A stretch of DNA of 57,081 nt from Chloroflexota bacterium (GCA_023389575.1 JAEWEG010000085.1:1-57081), one strand, 5' to 3'. Numbered from the stretch's first letter, positions 1 to 8,785 are shown. Made by a program: numbers and translations. Notes: generated from the letters alone by a model not told the origin.

Positions 1-1843
1 CGAAGTACAGCTCGCGGACATGATCACGCTGGTCTCGCATGAAGCTGAAGGCGGCCTCGCGGAGGAACTCCCGCAGGCATGGCTCCATGCGACGGCTTCG
101 GAGCGCGCTGCCTTTCATGGTCATGGCGCCATCGTAGCTGAGGAGCGCGTAATTCTTGAGCTTGAGTGACATCATCCGCTCGTAGCGGCCATCGTGCGCG
201 AGACGGATCCGGCCAGGGAGTCGCGATGAGAGGAGGTCGATGAATGCCTCCTCGCTCTCCCGCGTCTGGACCGATTCAGGTGGGGTGAAGAAGACACCAT
301 CCGTGTCGACCTCGATCGGCGCGGCGCCTTCGGACTCGAGGTTGGCCACCACCATCTGAATGAGCCGCTGACCCTCCAGGGTGACGCGCTCGGCGGCGTC
401 GAAGTCGTTGAATCGCCCGCGTCCAAACCCAAGGTAGCCAAAGAACGAGTTGATCAGGACCTTGAAGGTCCCCTGGAGACCGTCCCAGAGCGCGTGCTCA
501 TCGCCGGTTGATCTCTCGGATCGTCGTTTGGCGTCGATTCGGCGCGCGGTGAGATCACGAAGGAGTAGTGGCATGGCCCCGAGGACATCGTTGCGTGACG
601 TAATGCTGCCTTCGAGCATGATCGAGGGGTACAGGCTCTCGACGTCCGCCTTGACGACGGGGCCGAACACGCCTGTTCGAATGAGTTCGAGGTGAGCTCC
701 GGCGAAGGGGCGGGGCGGGAACGGCAACGGTAGCGAGTGACCCGCCGAAAGATAGGCGCGCGTCATCAGGAGATCGATCTTGGTGCCCATGCCGGAAGTC
801 GTCGACGTCTGCAACGCCATGGGGACGATCTGGGACTGGTAGAACTCGCGCGGGAGAGTGATCCGCGAGAGCCGGTCGACATCGCGCACATCGTCGAGGG
901 CGTATTCGGCGAGTCGCTCGCGGGACCGCTCGCCTTCCCGCCACAGCGTGGCGATCTCCTGGCCTTCGACGTGCGTACGGTCGTCGCGTTCGAGCTCCAG
1001 CTCGCGCATGATGCTCTTCAGGCCGTAGCTGGACAGCTTGCCCTGAACGTCCCACCGCTGAATTTGCTGGTAGGTATCGACGATGTGCCGGCCGCGGACA
1101 TGAACCGAGGTGTAGGGAAGGGACACGGGGCCGACCCGAAAGTTGCTCCGAAACTGGGCGAGGTTGGGTGGCGAACCATCGCGGCCGAAGGCGAGTTGCA
1201 CGCCGGTACGGCGGGCTCGCTCGATCAGGTACGGGAGGTCGAAGAGGAAGATATTGTGCCCTTCGATGACATCGGGATCGAGTGCCTGGATCGAGGCGGA
1301 GAGGCGTTCGAGGAGGTCGGCCTCGGTGGTTTCCTGGAGCAGCACCTCCTCGTGATCGTCCTGCCGGAGCGCGACCATGATGACCTCGGCCTCGGGAACG
1401 GCCGGATCGAGGCCGAGGGTTTCGATATCGAGTTGAAGGCGGCGTAGCTGTTCGAACTGCATGTCCTTGAAAAGCGTGATTCCGGAGCGGACGAGGAACT
1501 GGGTGATGGGCGAGCGGATGGCGAGGACCGAGACGTCGTCGTTGGAGAGGCCGCTGGTGGCGTCGCGGTAGTCGTTGCGGGAGTTGAAGGTGATCACCTC
1601 CGACAGCGCCAGATCGCCTTCGAGTTGTTCGATGGTCACGCCGGGGCGGTTTCGGATGCGGGAACCTGGCTGGGCGGCCAACCAGGGACGAGCCTCCTGC
1701 CTGATGAGCGTGGTGGTGCCGTCTGGCTGACGTTGGTAGAGGTGCATCTGGTGGTTGCCAGCAGGTTCCGCGCTGACGATGGCGGGAAGGGTGCTGGTTC
1801 CAAACAGGAGCGTTTGGGCGTCGGAGTCGGTAAACTGGTGCAA
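1..1843 (-). CDS. Family B DNA polymerase (3' end outside the window)
   Basis: DNA-directed DNA polymerase with proofreading. The 614 visible residues carry exonuclease motif I (LDIETLGL, about 138-145), Exo II (EGHNIFLFDLPY, 194-205) and Exo III (YALDDV, 314-319), then polymerase motif A (DVESLYPSIM, 400-409), motif B (KVLINSFFGYLG, 461-472) and motif C (EVDTDGVFF, 511-519, with Gly where Ser is usual after DTD). All catalytic acidic residues are present, so both activities are probably intact. The gene runs off the left edge, so the thumb and C terminus are not seen. The start is uncertain. I chose TTG at 1843, preceded by AGGAT, because no ATG is in frame. It is divergent from the comF-type gene with about 64 bp between. 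Confidence 0.9.
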   Translation of the reverse strand, partial: MHQFTDSDAQTLLFGTSTLPAIVSAEPAGNHQMHLYQRQPDGTTTLIRQEARPWLAAQPGSRIRNRPGVTIEQLEGDLALSEVITFNSRNDYRDATSGLSNDDVSVLAIRSPITQFLVRSGITLFKDMQFEQLRRLQLDIETLGLDPAVPEAEVIMVALRQDDHEEVLLQETTEADLLERLSASIQALDPDVIEGHNIFLFDLPYLIERARRTGVQLAFGRDGSPPNLAQFRSNFRVGPVSLPYTSVHVRGRHIVDTYQQIQRWDVQGKLSSYGLKSIMRELELERDDRTHVEGQEIATLWREGERSRERLAEYALDDVRDVDRLSRITLPREFYQSQIVPMALQTSTTSGMGTKIDLLMTRAYLSAGHSLPLPFPPRPFAGAHLELIRTGVFGPVVKADVESLYPSIMLEGSITSRNDVLGAMPLLLRDLTARRIDAKRRSERSTGDEHALWDGLQGTFKVLINSFFGYLGFGRGRFNDFDAAERVTLEGQRLIQMVVANLESEGAAPIEVDTDGVFFTPPESVQTRESEEAFIDLLSSRLPGRIRLAHDGRYERMMSLKLKNYALLSYDGAMTMKGSALRSRRMEPCLREFLREAAFSFMRDQRDHVRELYF

Positions 1844-1907
1844 TCTGCTTGATCCTGACGAAGATGGAGCGAGGGCTGAGAGGGCCAAGGAAGCCGGTGC
1901 ATTCGTG

Positions 1908-2642
1908 ATGTCTCCATTATGGCAGCGATTGCGAGATGGGTTCGTCGAGGCGATGTATCCGAAGACGTGTGCCGGATGCGGCATGCGCGGGACCTGGCTG
2001 TGCGCTTTGTGCAAGCGATCGTTGCCGCGCCTGGACGTGGGGATCTGCTATCGCTGCGGCGCGCCAGTACAGCCGATCTGCGGACATTGCGCCGATCTCG
2101 ACCGTTGTGTCTCCATGGCGAGGTCGGCGTACGCCTACACGGGGTGGGTGCCAAACGCGGTGAAGGCGTTTAAGTATGGGGACGAGTGGAGCCGGGGACC
2201 CGACCTGGCCAGGCACATGCTCGCGGCCATCGCGGACCTGGGGCCGGTCGATATCGTGGTGCCGGTTCCATTGCACGCCAACAAGCTGCGAACGCGTGGC
2301 TACAACCAGTCACGGATGCTGGCGGATGGGGTGGCCGACGCTCTTGGAGCACGGTGTCTCCCGTTGGTGACTCGCGTTCGCGAGACGGCGCCGCAGGTCA
2401 CCCTCGACCGGGAATCGCGACAAGCAAACGTTCGAGGCGCGTTCGCGCTCGATCCGGCGTATGCGCCGCCGCCGGGATTGCGATTCCTGCTGGTGGATGA
2501 CGTTCGGACGACCTGCTCGACGATCAACGCTTGTGCCCTGGCGCTGTCGCAACTCGTCCCGGCCCGGATTTCGGTGGCAACGTTCGCCCTGGATCTCCAG
2601 GCGCGTGAGTTGAAGCCCTGGATGGACGAGTACGCGAGGTAG
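1908..2642 (+). CDS. comF: ComF family protein (double zinc ribbon plus phosphoribosyltransferase domain)
   Basis: A 244-residue ComF/GntX-type protein, the family linked to DNA uptake and to recycling of transformed DNA. The N terminus has eight cysteines in CxxC pairs (C21, C24, C32, C35, C47, C50, C58, C61), as in a double zinc ribbon. The C-terminal two thirds is a type I phosphoribosyltransferase fold containing VVPVPLH and RGYNQ. The PRPP loop reads VDDVRTTCST, with Cys where the family usually has Gly. ATG 1908 is preferred over upstream in-frame codons because the protein then begins just before the zinc ribbon. The Shine-Dalgarno is weak (AAGGA about 15 bases upstream). dprA, another competence-related gene, lies at 38.4 kb. 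Confidence 0.9.
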   Translation: MSPLWQRLRDGFVEAMYPKTCAGCGMRGTWLCALCKRSLPRLDVGICYRCGAPVQPICGHCADLDRCVSMARSAYAYTGWVPNAVKAFKYGDEWSRGPDLARHMLAAIADLGPVDIVVPVPLHANKLRTRGYNQSRMLADGVADALGARCLPLVTRVRETAPQVTLDRESRQANVRGAFALDPAYAPPPGLRFLLVDDVRTTCSTINACALALSQLVPARISVATFALDLQARELKPWMDEYAR

Positions 2643-2778
2643 CGGGCCTTTGACGCTCAGCGCCAATTGGCAGGGCGGATGGATTCGACTTCGCTCACCA
2701 CAGGCTGCCGCTTGCTCTCTATAAGGCTCACGGCATGCCTAGTCGCGGCAGGTCCGCCCGTACCGAATCCTCCGACTT
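2643..2778. other. Convergent gap between comF and dxr
   Basis: This 136-bp spacer separates the 3' ends of two convergent genes. I see no compact terminator hairpin in it. GGGCGGA near its start can pair with TCCGCCC near 2757, but the loop would be about 70 bases. Confidence 0.4.
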
Positions 2779-3921
2779 CTATCCGACCGCTCGGTTGGCG
2801 AGGTGTTCCGCGGTGTAGGAGCGCGCCCAGATATCGGCGTGGTGGATCACGTCGAGGTCGGTGACCGGCAGGGGATCGTGGGCGGCGAGCGCGGATTCCA
2901 CGACCGAGGCGATCTCGGTGAAGGCGATCTGGCCATCGAGGAACGCCGCGACCGCGATCTCGTCGGCGGCGCTGAGCACCGTGGGGTACGTTTGGCCGCG
3001 GTTTCCCGCGTCCCGCGCCAGGGCGAGCGCGGGGAACTGCCCAGGCTTCACGTTCTCGAACGACATGGTGGGGATCCGGGTGAAGTCTATGGCCGCCGAG
3101 GGACCCGGAACCCGGTCGGGATAGGTGAGCGCGTACTGGATGGGGAGCTTCATGTTCGGGAAGCTCATCTGCGCGATGGTGGTGCGGTCGGCCCACTCGA
3201 CCATCGAATGAATGATTTGTTCGCGGTGGATGACGACCTCGATCTGGTCGTAGGGGACATCGAACAGGTGGTGAGCTTCGATGACTTCGAGGCCCTTGTT
3301 CATCATGGTGGCGGAGTCGATGGTGATCTTGCTGCCCATGCTCCAGTTGGGATGGGCGAGGGCGTCGGCGACCGTGACCCTGGCGAGGTCCTCCTGACTC
3401 GTGTTTAGGAACGGACCGCCCGACGCGGTCAGGATCAACCGCGCGAGATCGGACCGGTTGCCGGTCATGAGGCATTGCCACACCGCGCTGTGCTCGCTAT
3501 CGACCGGCCGGAGTTCGACGCCGTGGCGCTGGGCGAGCGAGATGATCAACTCTCCGGCGCAGACGATTGTTTCCTTGTTGGCGATGGCGATCGTCTTGCC
3601 CGCTTCGATTGCCGCCCAGGTGGCGCGGATCGCATCATGTCCCGAGGTGGCGGCAACGACGATGTCGACATCGGGGTGGGTGGCGGCTTCGATGAGTCCC
3701 TCGGGTGTTGGGAGAATCCGCTTGTCCCCGATGGGTTCGGTGGAGCGGGCGACGACGATTTCGGGATCGAAGGTCGCGACCTGCCTGGAGAGCAGTTCAC
3801 GGTTGCCGCCAGCGGCAAGGGACACGACCCGGAAGCGGTCGCCGAGGTGGGCGATGACATCCAATGTTTGGGTGCCGATGGAGCCAGTGGAACCGAGAAC
3901 CGCTACGCCAATGCGAGACAT
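2779..3921 (-). CDS. dxr: 1-deoxy-D-xylulose 5-phosphate reductoisomerase
   Basis: Converts DXP to 2-C-methyl-D-erythritol 4-phosphate with NADPH, the committed step of the MEP isoprenoid pathway, in the cytosol. It is 380 residues, the normal length. The N terminus has the nucleotide-binding loop GSTGSIG (10-16), and the metal/substrate region reads PVDSEHSA with the conserved acids. ATG 3921 has AAAGG seven bases upstream. It is the last gene of the minus-strand rpsB-tsf-pyrH-frr-uppS-cdsA-dxr series, 20 bp after cdsA. Its product feeds the isoprenoid supply used by UppS in the same cluster. Confidence 0.97.
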   Translation of the reverse strand: MSRIGVAVLGSTGSIGTQTLDVIAHLGDRFRVVSLAAGGNRELLSRQVATFDPEIVVARSTEPIGDKRILPTPEGLIEAATHPDVDIVVAATSGHDAIRATWAAIEAGKTIAIANKETIVCAGELIISLAQRHGVELRPVDSEHSAVWQCLMTGNRSDLARLILTASGGPFLNTSQEDLARVTVADALAHPNWSMGSKITIDSATMMNKGLEVIEAHHLFDVPYDQIEVVIHREQIIHSMVEWADRTTIAQMSFPNMKLPIQYALTYPDRVPGPSAAIDFTRIPTMSFENVKPGQFPALALARDAGNRGQTYPTVLSAADEIAVAAFLDGQIAFTEIASVVESALAAHDPLPVTDLDVIHHADIWARSYTAEHLANRAVG

Positions 3922-3940
3922 GGTGACCTTTCGATGGGGA

Positions 3941-4795
3941 TCAGGAGACGACGGGGGCGATGAGCCAGGCGGCGACGAGGATGAAGATCAGGGCGTCGAT
4001 GCGATCCAGGACGCCGCCGTGGCCTGGGATGACGTTGCCGCTGTCCTTGACGCCCTTGGCGCGCTTCAGCATGGACTCCGACAGGTCGCCGATCTGGCCG
4101 ACGAGACCCAGGCCGACGCCGATCGCGAGCGCGAGCGGAAGACCGAGTTCCATGCCAAACAGCGAGTCGCAGATTGCCGCGATGAGCCCGGCGGCGACCA
4201 GCCCACCGATCGCGCCTTCCACCGTCTTGTTCGGACTGACGCGAGGGATGAGCTTGGTTCGGCCGACGGACTTGCCGACGAGATAGGCGAACGTATCCGA
4301 GAGCCAGGTGACCAGGAGAGCCAGCAGGAACCAGGCCAGCCCACCGCCCGTCTCCTTCGAAACATCCGGCATGATGCCGGCGAGATCGCCGACCCAGTCG
4401 CGCGCGGGATAGCTTTCCGCATCGCGGAGCGTAATCGCCGCCCAGGTTGGCAGAGCCAGATACAGGCTGGTGGTCGTCGTGGTCGTCCAGTGCTCGATGC
4501 CGTGGGTATGACTCAGGAAGACGGCGGCGGCAAGTGGCAGTCCGACGGCGAGGGCGATGACGGTCGACAGGGCGTGGCTTCCGGCATCGAGGGCGGCGAG
4601 CGCGCCAGCCGCGACTACGATGCCGAGACCGATGTACCGGATGGGGGAGCCGGTGTCGCTGGTAATGGCGAGCGCTTCGTGACAGGCGACGACGCAAATC
4701 GCGGTGAAGACAATGGCGAACGCCCAGCCGCCGAGGATGGCGGGCAGGAGGCCGACGATGACCACTCCGATGGCCGAGATGGAGCGTTGCTTCAC
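3941..4795 (-). CDS. cdsA: Phosphatidate cytidylyltransferase
   Basis: Makes CDP-diacylglycerol from phosphatidic acid and CTP at the cytoplasmic membrane, the entry to phospholipid synthesis. The 284-residue protein is mostly hydrophobic helices. The C-terminal half carries the family signature: DTFAYLVGKSVGRTKL, then SPNKTVEG, then GDLSESMLKR...KDSG...PGHGGVLDRID. The start is GTG 4795 behind a strong GGGAGGT. It follows uppS by 15 bp and precedes dxr by 19 bp, so it is very probably co-transcribed with both. Confidence 0.95.
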   Translation of the reverse strand: MKQRSISAIGVVIVGLLPAILGGWAFAIVFTAICVVACHEALAITSDTGSPIRYIGLGIVVAAGALAALDAGSHALSTVIALAVGLPLAAAVFLSHTHGIEHWTTTTTTSLYLALPTWAAITLRDAESYPARDWVGDLAGIMPDVSKETGGGLAWFLLALLVTWLSDTFAYLVGKSVGRTKLIPRVSPNKTVEGAIGGLVAAGLIAAICDSLFGMELGLPLALAIGVGLGLVGQIGDLSESMLKRAKGVKDSGNVIPGHGGVLDRIDALIFILVAAWLIAPVVS

Positions 4796-4810
4796 CGCGA
4801 ACGACCTCCC

Positions 4811-5581
4811 TTAGGTGGTTGGCGCCAGGGCCCCGAAGCGGCGCTCGCGGTGAGAGTAGTCGAGCGCGGCCTCGACAAGATCGTTCTCATCGAAATCGGG
4901 CCAGAACTTCGGGGAGAAGAAGAATTCGGCGTACGCGCCCTGCCAGAGCAGGAAATTGCTCATGCGAATCTCGCCCGAGGTGCGGATGATGAGGTCGGCG
5001 TCCGGGAGATCCGGGGCGTACAACCGCTCCCGAATCGCCTGTTCGGTCACATCTTCTGGCGCGAGACCATCGCGGATGAGTTGTTGCGCGGCGTGGACGA
5101 TTTCCCGCCGACCACCGTAGTTGAAGGCGAGCGTCAGGGTGATCGCCCGGTTGTCCTTGGTCAGGTCGATGGCGGCGAGGACCGATTCGCGCAGGCTCGG
5201 CTCGAGGGCCTCCAGCTCGCCGATATGACGAAGGCGGGCGCCCTGGCGATGGAGTTCCTCGGTTTCGCTATCGATCGCCTTGGCGAGGATGCGCAGGATG
5301 CCTTCGACCTCCTCGGCCGGACGCGACCAGTTCTCGGTCGAGAAGGCCCAGAGGGTGAGATATTCGATGCCGAGTTCCCCGGCCGCGCGGGTGATGCGAC
5401 GGATGTTATCGGTGCCGCGCTCATGACCCTGGATGCGATCGAGCCCACGCTTCGCGGCCCAGCGGCCGTTACCATCCATGATGATGGCGACGTGCCGGGG
5501 GACGCGTCCCGGAGGAATGATTGTTCGGGCTAGTGTTTGCTCGCCGGTTGCCCCGGAGCACTCAGGTTCGGTTTCTGGCAT
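4811..5581 (-). CDS. uppS: Isoprenyl transferase (undecaprenyl diphosphate synthase)
   Basis: Cis-prenyltransferase that builds the C55 (or shorter) polyprenyl diphosphate used as lipid carrier for peptidoglycan and other glycans. The 256-residue product has the catalytic MDGNGRWA motif after a roughly 30-residue N-terminal stretch, and the distal RTSGEIRMSNFLLWQ and YAEFFF motifs. ATG 5581 lies two bases after the frr stop, and GAGGT within the end of frr acts as its ribosome site, so the two genes are translationally coupled. In some bacteria homologs make shorter chains; product length cannot be read from sequence. Confidence 0.95.
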   Translation of the reverse strand: MPETEPECSGATGEQTLARTIIPPGRVPRHVAIIMDGNGRWAAKRGLDRIQGHERGTDNIRRITRAAGELGIEYLTLWAFSTENWSRPAEEVEGILRILAKAIDSETEELHRQGARLRHIGELEALEPSLRESVLAAIDLTKDNRAITLTLAFNYGGRREIVHAAQQLIRDGLAPEDVTEQAIRERLYAPDLPDADLIIRTSGEIRMSNFLLWQGAYAEFFFSPKFWPDFDENDLVEAALDYSHRERRFGALAPTT

Positions 5582-5583
5582 CG

Positions 5584-6141
5584 CTAGACCTCAAGGACTT
5601 CCTGTTCCTTGGCCTTGCCGATCTTGTCCGCTTCGTCAACGAACTTCTTCGCGGTGGCTTCGATTTCCTGCTGGGCCCGCTTCTCGTCGTCTTCGCCGAT
5701 CTCCTTCTTGCCCAGGAGGTCCTTCACCTGCGACATCGCGTCACGGCGGATGTTGCGGACGGCGACCTTGCTGTCTTCAACGGTGCCGTGGACCACCTTG
5801 ACGAGCTGCTTGCGCCGATCCTCGGTGAGCATGGGAATGGCGATGCGGATGACCTGGCCGTCGTTGTTGGGGTTCAGCCCAAGATCCGACGACATGATGG
5901 CCTTTTCGATGGGGCCAATGCTGCCTCGGTCCCACGGCTGGATGACGATCAGGCGGGACTCCGGGACAGAGATTCCGGCGAGCTGGTTCAGCGGCGTGGA
6001 GGTTCCGTAGTAGTCGACATGGATCCTTTCGACCAGGGCGGGCGAGGCGCGGCCAGTGCGGACCGATTCGAGGTTGTGGTGCAGGGCTTCCATGGCCTTC
6101 TGCATCCGGCTGTCGGTGTCCTTGAGGATGTCGGCGATCAT
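5584..6141 (-). CDS. frr: Ribosome recycling factor
   Basis: Splits post-termination ribosomes together with EF-G. The 185-residue length is typical. It contains the conserved VRTGRASP stretch near the N terminus, VDYYGTSTPLNQLA, and the C-terminal RR(D)A...K helix of the three-helix bundle. It sits between pyrH (75 bp upstream) and uppS (2 bp downstream), the standard order in many bacteria. Confidence 0.97.
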   Translation of the reverse strand: MIADILKDTDSRMQKAMEALHHNLESVRTGRASPALVERIHVDYYGTSTPLNQLAGISVPESRLIVIQPWDRGSIGPIEKAIMSSDLGLNPNNDGQVIRIAIPMLTEDRRKQLVKVVHGTVEDSKVAVRNIRRDAMSQVKDLLGKKEIGEDDEKRAQQEIEATAKKFVDEADKIGKAKEQEVLEV

Positions 6142-6216
6142 TGGGGAATCCTTTTCGTCTACCCTCGGAGTATCAACCGGCGTGATCGCGTTGTCGATCA
6201 GGCGGGCTGACGTTCC

Positions 6217-6948
6217 TTAATCAACAGGTCGTTGAGAGGATACCAGAGTGCCCACCCGATCGCCCCGTACGACGCGGGTAATTGCGTCCGTGGTGGTGAT
6301 ATCGAAGACCAGGATGGGCAGGTCGTTGTCGCGGCAGAGCGCGAGGGCCGACGCGTCCATGACCCGGAGGTCACGTTCGATGGCCAACTGATGCGTGATG
6401 TGCTCGTACCTGGTGGCTTCGAGGTCGATACGCGGGTCGGCCGAGTAGACGCCGTCGACGCGGTTCTTGGCCATGAGGATGACATCGACATCGAGCTCGA
6501 GCGCGCGGAGCGCGGCGGCCGTGTCGGTGGTGAAGTAGGGGTTGCCGGTTCCCGCCGCGAGGATGACGACGCGGCCCTTCTCCATGTGGCGAATGGCGCG
6601 GCGCCGGATATACGGCTCGGCGACCTCGTGCATGGCGATGGCGGTCATGACCCGGGTGTGAACGCCCTCATGTTCTAGCGCGTCCTGCAGGGCGAGGCCG
6701 TTGAGGACGGTGGCGACCATTCCCATGTAGTCGGCGGTGGCGCGGTCCATGCCGCTGGCGCTGGCGGAGAGCCCGCGCCAGATATTCCCGCCGCCGATGA
6801 CGATGCCCAGTTGCACGTTCTGCTCGTGGACGGAGCGAATCTGGCGGGCCATTTCCTGGGCGACCAGCGGGTCGATCCCGAACTGGCTACCGCCCATCAA
6901 TGATTCACCGCTGAGTTTGAGCAGGACGCGGTTGTATGAGCTCGCCAT
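6217..6948 (-). CDS. pyrH: UMP kinase
   Basis: Phosphorylates UMP to UDP; bacterial type, in the amino-acid-kinase fold and usually a hexamer regulated by GTP and UTP. The 243-residue protein has KLSGESLMG near the N terminus, the nucleotide loop GGGNIWRG, the acidic pocket DRATADYMGM, and GNPYFTTDTAAALRA. ATG 6948 is preceded by AAAGGAA. An 87-bp spacer containing a hairpin separates it from tsf upstream. Confidence 0.97.
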   Translation of the reverse strand: MASSYNRVLLKLSGESLMGGSQFGIDPLVAQEMARQIRSVHEQNVQLGIVIGGGNIWRGLSASASGMDRATADYMGMVATVLNGLALQDALEHEGVHTRVMTAIAMHEVAEPYIRRRAIRHMEKGRVVILAAGTGNPYFTTDTAAALRALELDVDVILMAKNRVDGVYSADPRIDLEATRYEHITHQLAIERDLRVMDASALALCRDNDLPILVFDITTTDAITRVVRGDRVGTLVSSQRPVD

Positions 6949-6994
6949 GGGGTTCCTTTCGCTGGCTGGATTGGTTGGGAGCCGGACATGAGAA

Positions 6995-7022
6995 GACGCC
7001 GCTCCCGGTTGGAAGCGGCGTC
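6995..7022 (-). terminator. Intercistronic hairpin between tsf and pyrH
   Basis: Perfect 9-bp stem GACGCCGCT / AGCGGCGTC with a 10-base loop, between the tsf stop and the pyrH start. On the minus strand it is followed by TTCTC only, not a long U-run. It could lower read-through or stabilise the upstream message rather than fully terminate. Confidence 0.5.
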
Positions 7023-7035
7023 GTGGGGGTGATGC

Positions 7036-7599
7036 TTAGGCGTCCTGGGATTCTTCGGACTGGCCTTCGCCGAGTTCGAAGCGGGAGAAGCGGCGAATGA
7101 TGATGTTCTCGCCCAGCTTCGCGATGCCTTCGTTGATGACATCGGCGATGGTCTTCTTGGCGTCCTTGATGAAGGCCTGCTCCAGCAGGACGACCTGCTT
7201 GAAGGCTTCTTCCTTTCCGCCGAACTCCTTTTCGAGGCCAGCCACGTCGGCTTCCGGCACATCGGCGCTGGAGATGTAGCGGGGCGGGATGGCCGCCACC
7301 TGCATGGCGATGTCGTGGGCCAGGGCCTGGAAGTCCGGGGTGCGGGCCACGAAGTCGGTTTCGCAGTTGATCTCGATCAGGGCGCCGATGCGTCCACCGC
7401 CGTGGATGTACGGCTCGATCAGGCCCTGGAGGGCGCTGCGGTCCGACTTCTTGCCAGCGCGGGCGAGCCCCTGCTGGCGGAGGACTTCCTTCGCCTTCTC
7501 GACGTTACCGCCAGCCTCTTCAAGGGCACGCTTGCTGTCCATGATGCCGGCGCCGGTCTCGTCGCGGAGAGCGCGGACCATTTCGGTGGTGATAGCCAT
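7036..7599 (-). CDS. tsf: Elongation factor Ts (short form)
   Basis: Nucleotide exchange factor for EF-Tu. At 187 residues it is shorter than the roughly 280-residue E. coli protein, as in several other phyla where one core subdomain is reduced. The N-terminal UBA-like segment contains RDETGAGIMDSKRAL and NVEKAKEVLRQQG, and the family motif NCETDFVAR follows. ATG 7599 has GAGGT at good spacing. It is the second gene of the rpsB cluster. Confidence 0.96.
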   Translation of the reverse strand: MAITTEMVRALRDETGAGIMDSKRALEEAGGNVEKAKEVLRQQGLARAGKKSDRSALQGLIEPYIHGGGRIGALIEINCETDFVARTPDFQALAHDIAMQVAAIPPRYISSADVPEADVAGLEKEFGGKEEAFKQVVLLEQAFIKDAKKTIADVINEGIAKLGENIIIRRFSRFELGEGQSEESQDA

Positions 7600-7627
7600 G
7601 GTGATACCTCACATCGTTGTGTTGGCT

Positions 7628-7651
7628 CGGGGCCGCTGTTGGACGGCCCCG
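7628..7651 (-). terminator. Intercistronic hairpin between rpsB and tsf
   Basis: Perfect 8-bp GC stem CGGGGCCG / CGGCCCCG with an 8-base loop, in the spacer after the rpsB stop. There is no U-run, so it is better read as a partial attenuator or RNA-stability element within the operon. Confidence 0.45.
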
Positions 7652-7671
7652 GCTGTTCGTGGAATCGCGGA

Positions 7672-8520
7672 TTAGTCTTCTTCCGAACGTCCGGAATCGG
7701 CCGTGACGGGAGCGGTTTCCGCGTCGGCGGTTTCCTCGCCACCCTCGGAGAAGAGGTCGCCGGCGGAGTCGACCGCGGCGGCGAAGTCGCCACCTTCGCC
7801 GGTGAGGCTTTCGCGCTCGAGGCGGCCAGCGATGGCGGCGTTGGCGATACCCTGGGTGATGAGCCGGACGGAGCGGATGGCGTCGTCATTGGCTGGCAGG
7901 ACGATGTCGATCGGGGTGGGATCGGTGTTGGAGTCGACCATGGCGATGATGGGAATGCCGAGGCGGTTGGCCTCGTGGACGGCGAGATGCTCGCGCCGGG
8001 GATCGATGATGAAGAGTGCGCCCGGGAGCTGGGTCATCTCGCGCATGCCGCCGAGGGTGCGCTGCAGCTTCTCGAGTTCGAGATGCTTGGCGGCGCCTTC
8101 CTGCTTCGGCAGGTAGTTCCAGGCACCGGACTCGCTCTCGGAGATGAGATCGTTCAGGTGGCGAAGGCGGGTGCGGATGGTGACGAAGTTGGTGAGCGTG
8201 CCACCCAGCCAGCGCCGGTTGACGAAGAACTGGCCACTGCGCTCGGCTTCCTGCTTGACGATTTCCTGGGCCTGCTTCTTGGTGCCGACGAACAGGATGT
8301 TTCCACCCTTGGCGGTGATATCGCTCACCAGTTCGTGGGCCTGCTCAAGGAGGGGGACGGTCTGCTGGAGGTCGAGGATGTGGATACCGTTGCGTTCCGC
8401 GAAGATGAAGGGCTTCATCTTGGGGTTCCAGCGGTTCTTCTGGTGCCCAAAGTGGACGCCTGCCTCGAGCAGGGCCTTGAGACTTACACGTGGGTTGCGT
8501 GCATCCGTTGCCTGAGCCAT
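7672..8520 (-). CDS. rpsB: 30S ribosomal protein S2
   Basis: Small-subunit ribosomal protein. The 282 residues include the hallmark LLEAGVHFGHQ...WNPKMKPFIF near the N terminus, GTKKQA, and the DPRREHLAVHEA and PIIAMVDSNTDP segments. The C terminus has an extra, mostly acidic tail of about 45 residues rich in Glu, Asp and Ala, beyond the usual ~240 residue length. ATG 8520 has AAGGAA. First gene of the cluster, behind a promoter about 130 bp upstream. Confidence 0.97.
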   Translation of the reverse strand: MAQATDARNPRVSLKALLEAGVHFGHQKNRWNPKMKPFIFAERNGIHILDLQQTVPLLEQAHELVSDITAKGGNILFVGTKKQAQEIVKQEAERSGQFFVNRRWLGGTLTNFVTIRTRLRHLNDLISESESGAWNYLPKQEGAAKHLELEKLQRTLGGMREMTQLPGALFIIDPRREHLAVHEANRLGIPIIAMVDSNTDPTPIDIVLPANDDAIRSVRLITQGIANAAIAGRLERESLTGEGGDFAAAVDSAGDLFSEGGEETADAETAPVTADSGRSEED

Positions 8521-8658
8521 GTACTGCGTTCCTTGTGTGTTGTGCTTCCGCGCTGGTCAGCCCACGAACGAACCGGTTCGACGAAACGAACCTGGCACAC
8601 CGAACGTAGTCACAACGCGTGCAGAATCGATAGACGGGCGGTCGCCAGTCCGGGAGGA

Positions 8659-8688
8659 AGTATAGCACCCGCTGGCCGTCGTTATCAG
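8659..8688 (-). promoter_or_regulatory. Promoter of the rpsB-tsf-pyrH cluster
   Basis: On the minus strand: -35 CTGATA (8688-8683), 18-base spacer, extended -10 TGC-TATACT (TATACT at 8664-8659). Transcription would begin near 8652 and give a leader of about 130 nt before the rpsB ATG. S2 leaders are often autoregulatory, but I do not see a specific fold here. Confidence 0.6.
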
Positions 8689-8735
8689 ACGGGATGAAAT
8701 GGGGCCGGCGCCCCTCTGGTGGGAAAGGCGTTCGA

Positions 8736-8780
8736 GGAAGCCAGGGTGGTGCGAATACGATCAGCGCCACCCTGGCTTCC
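8736..8780 (-). terminator. Terminator of the M23/SH3 gene
   Basis: A 14-bp perfect stem (GGAAGCCAGGGTGG, 8736-8749, with its complement 8767-8780) and a 17-base loop. It starts six bases beyond the stop of the minus-strand gene at 8786. There is no clear U-run. It separates the envelope block from the rpsB promoter. Confidence 0.6.
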
Positions 8781-8785
8781 CTCAA

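Noticed and set aside
737..1447. A plus-strand open frame opposite the polymerase
   Set aside because: The minus strand reads as a continuous family B polymerase with all motifs, so this frame is a shadow.
3401..5533. A 710-codon open frame on the plus strand, antisense to dxr, cdsA and uppS
   Set aside because: It spans three well-identified minus-strand genes and their spacers, is rich in Arg, Asp and Gly, and matches no family pattern. Long antisense frames are expected at this GC content.
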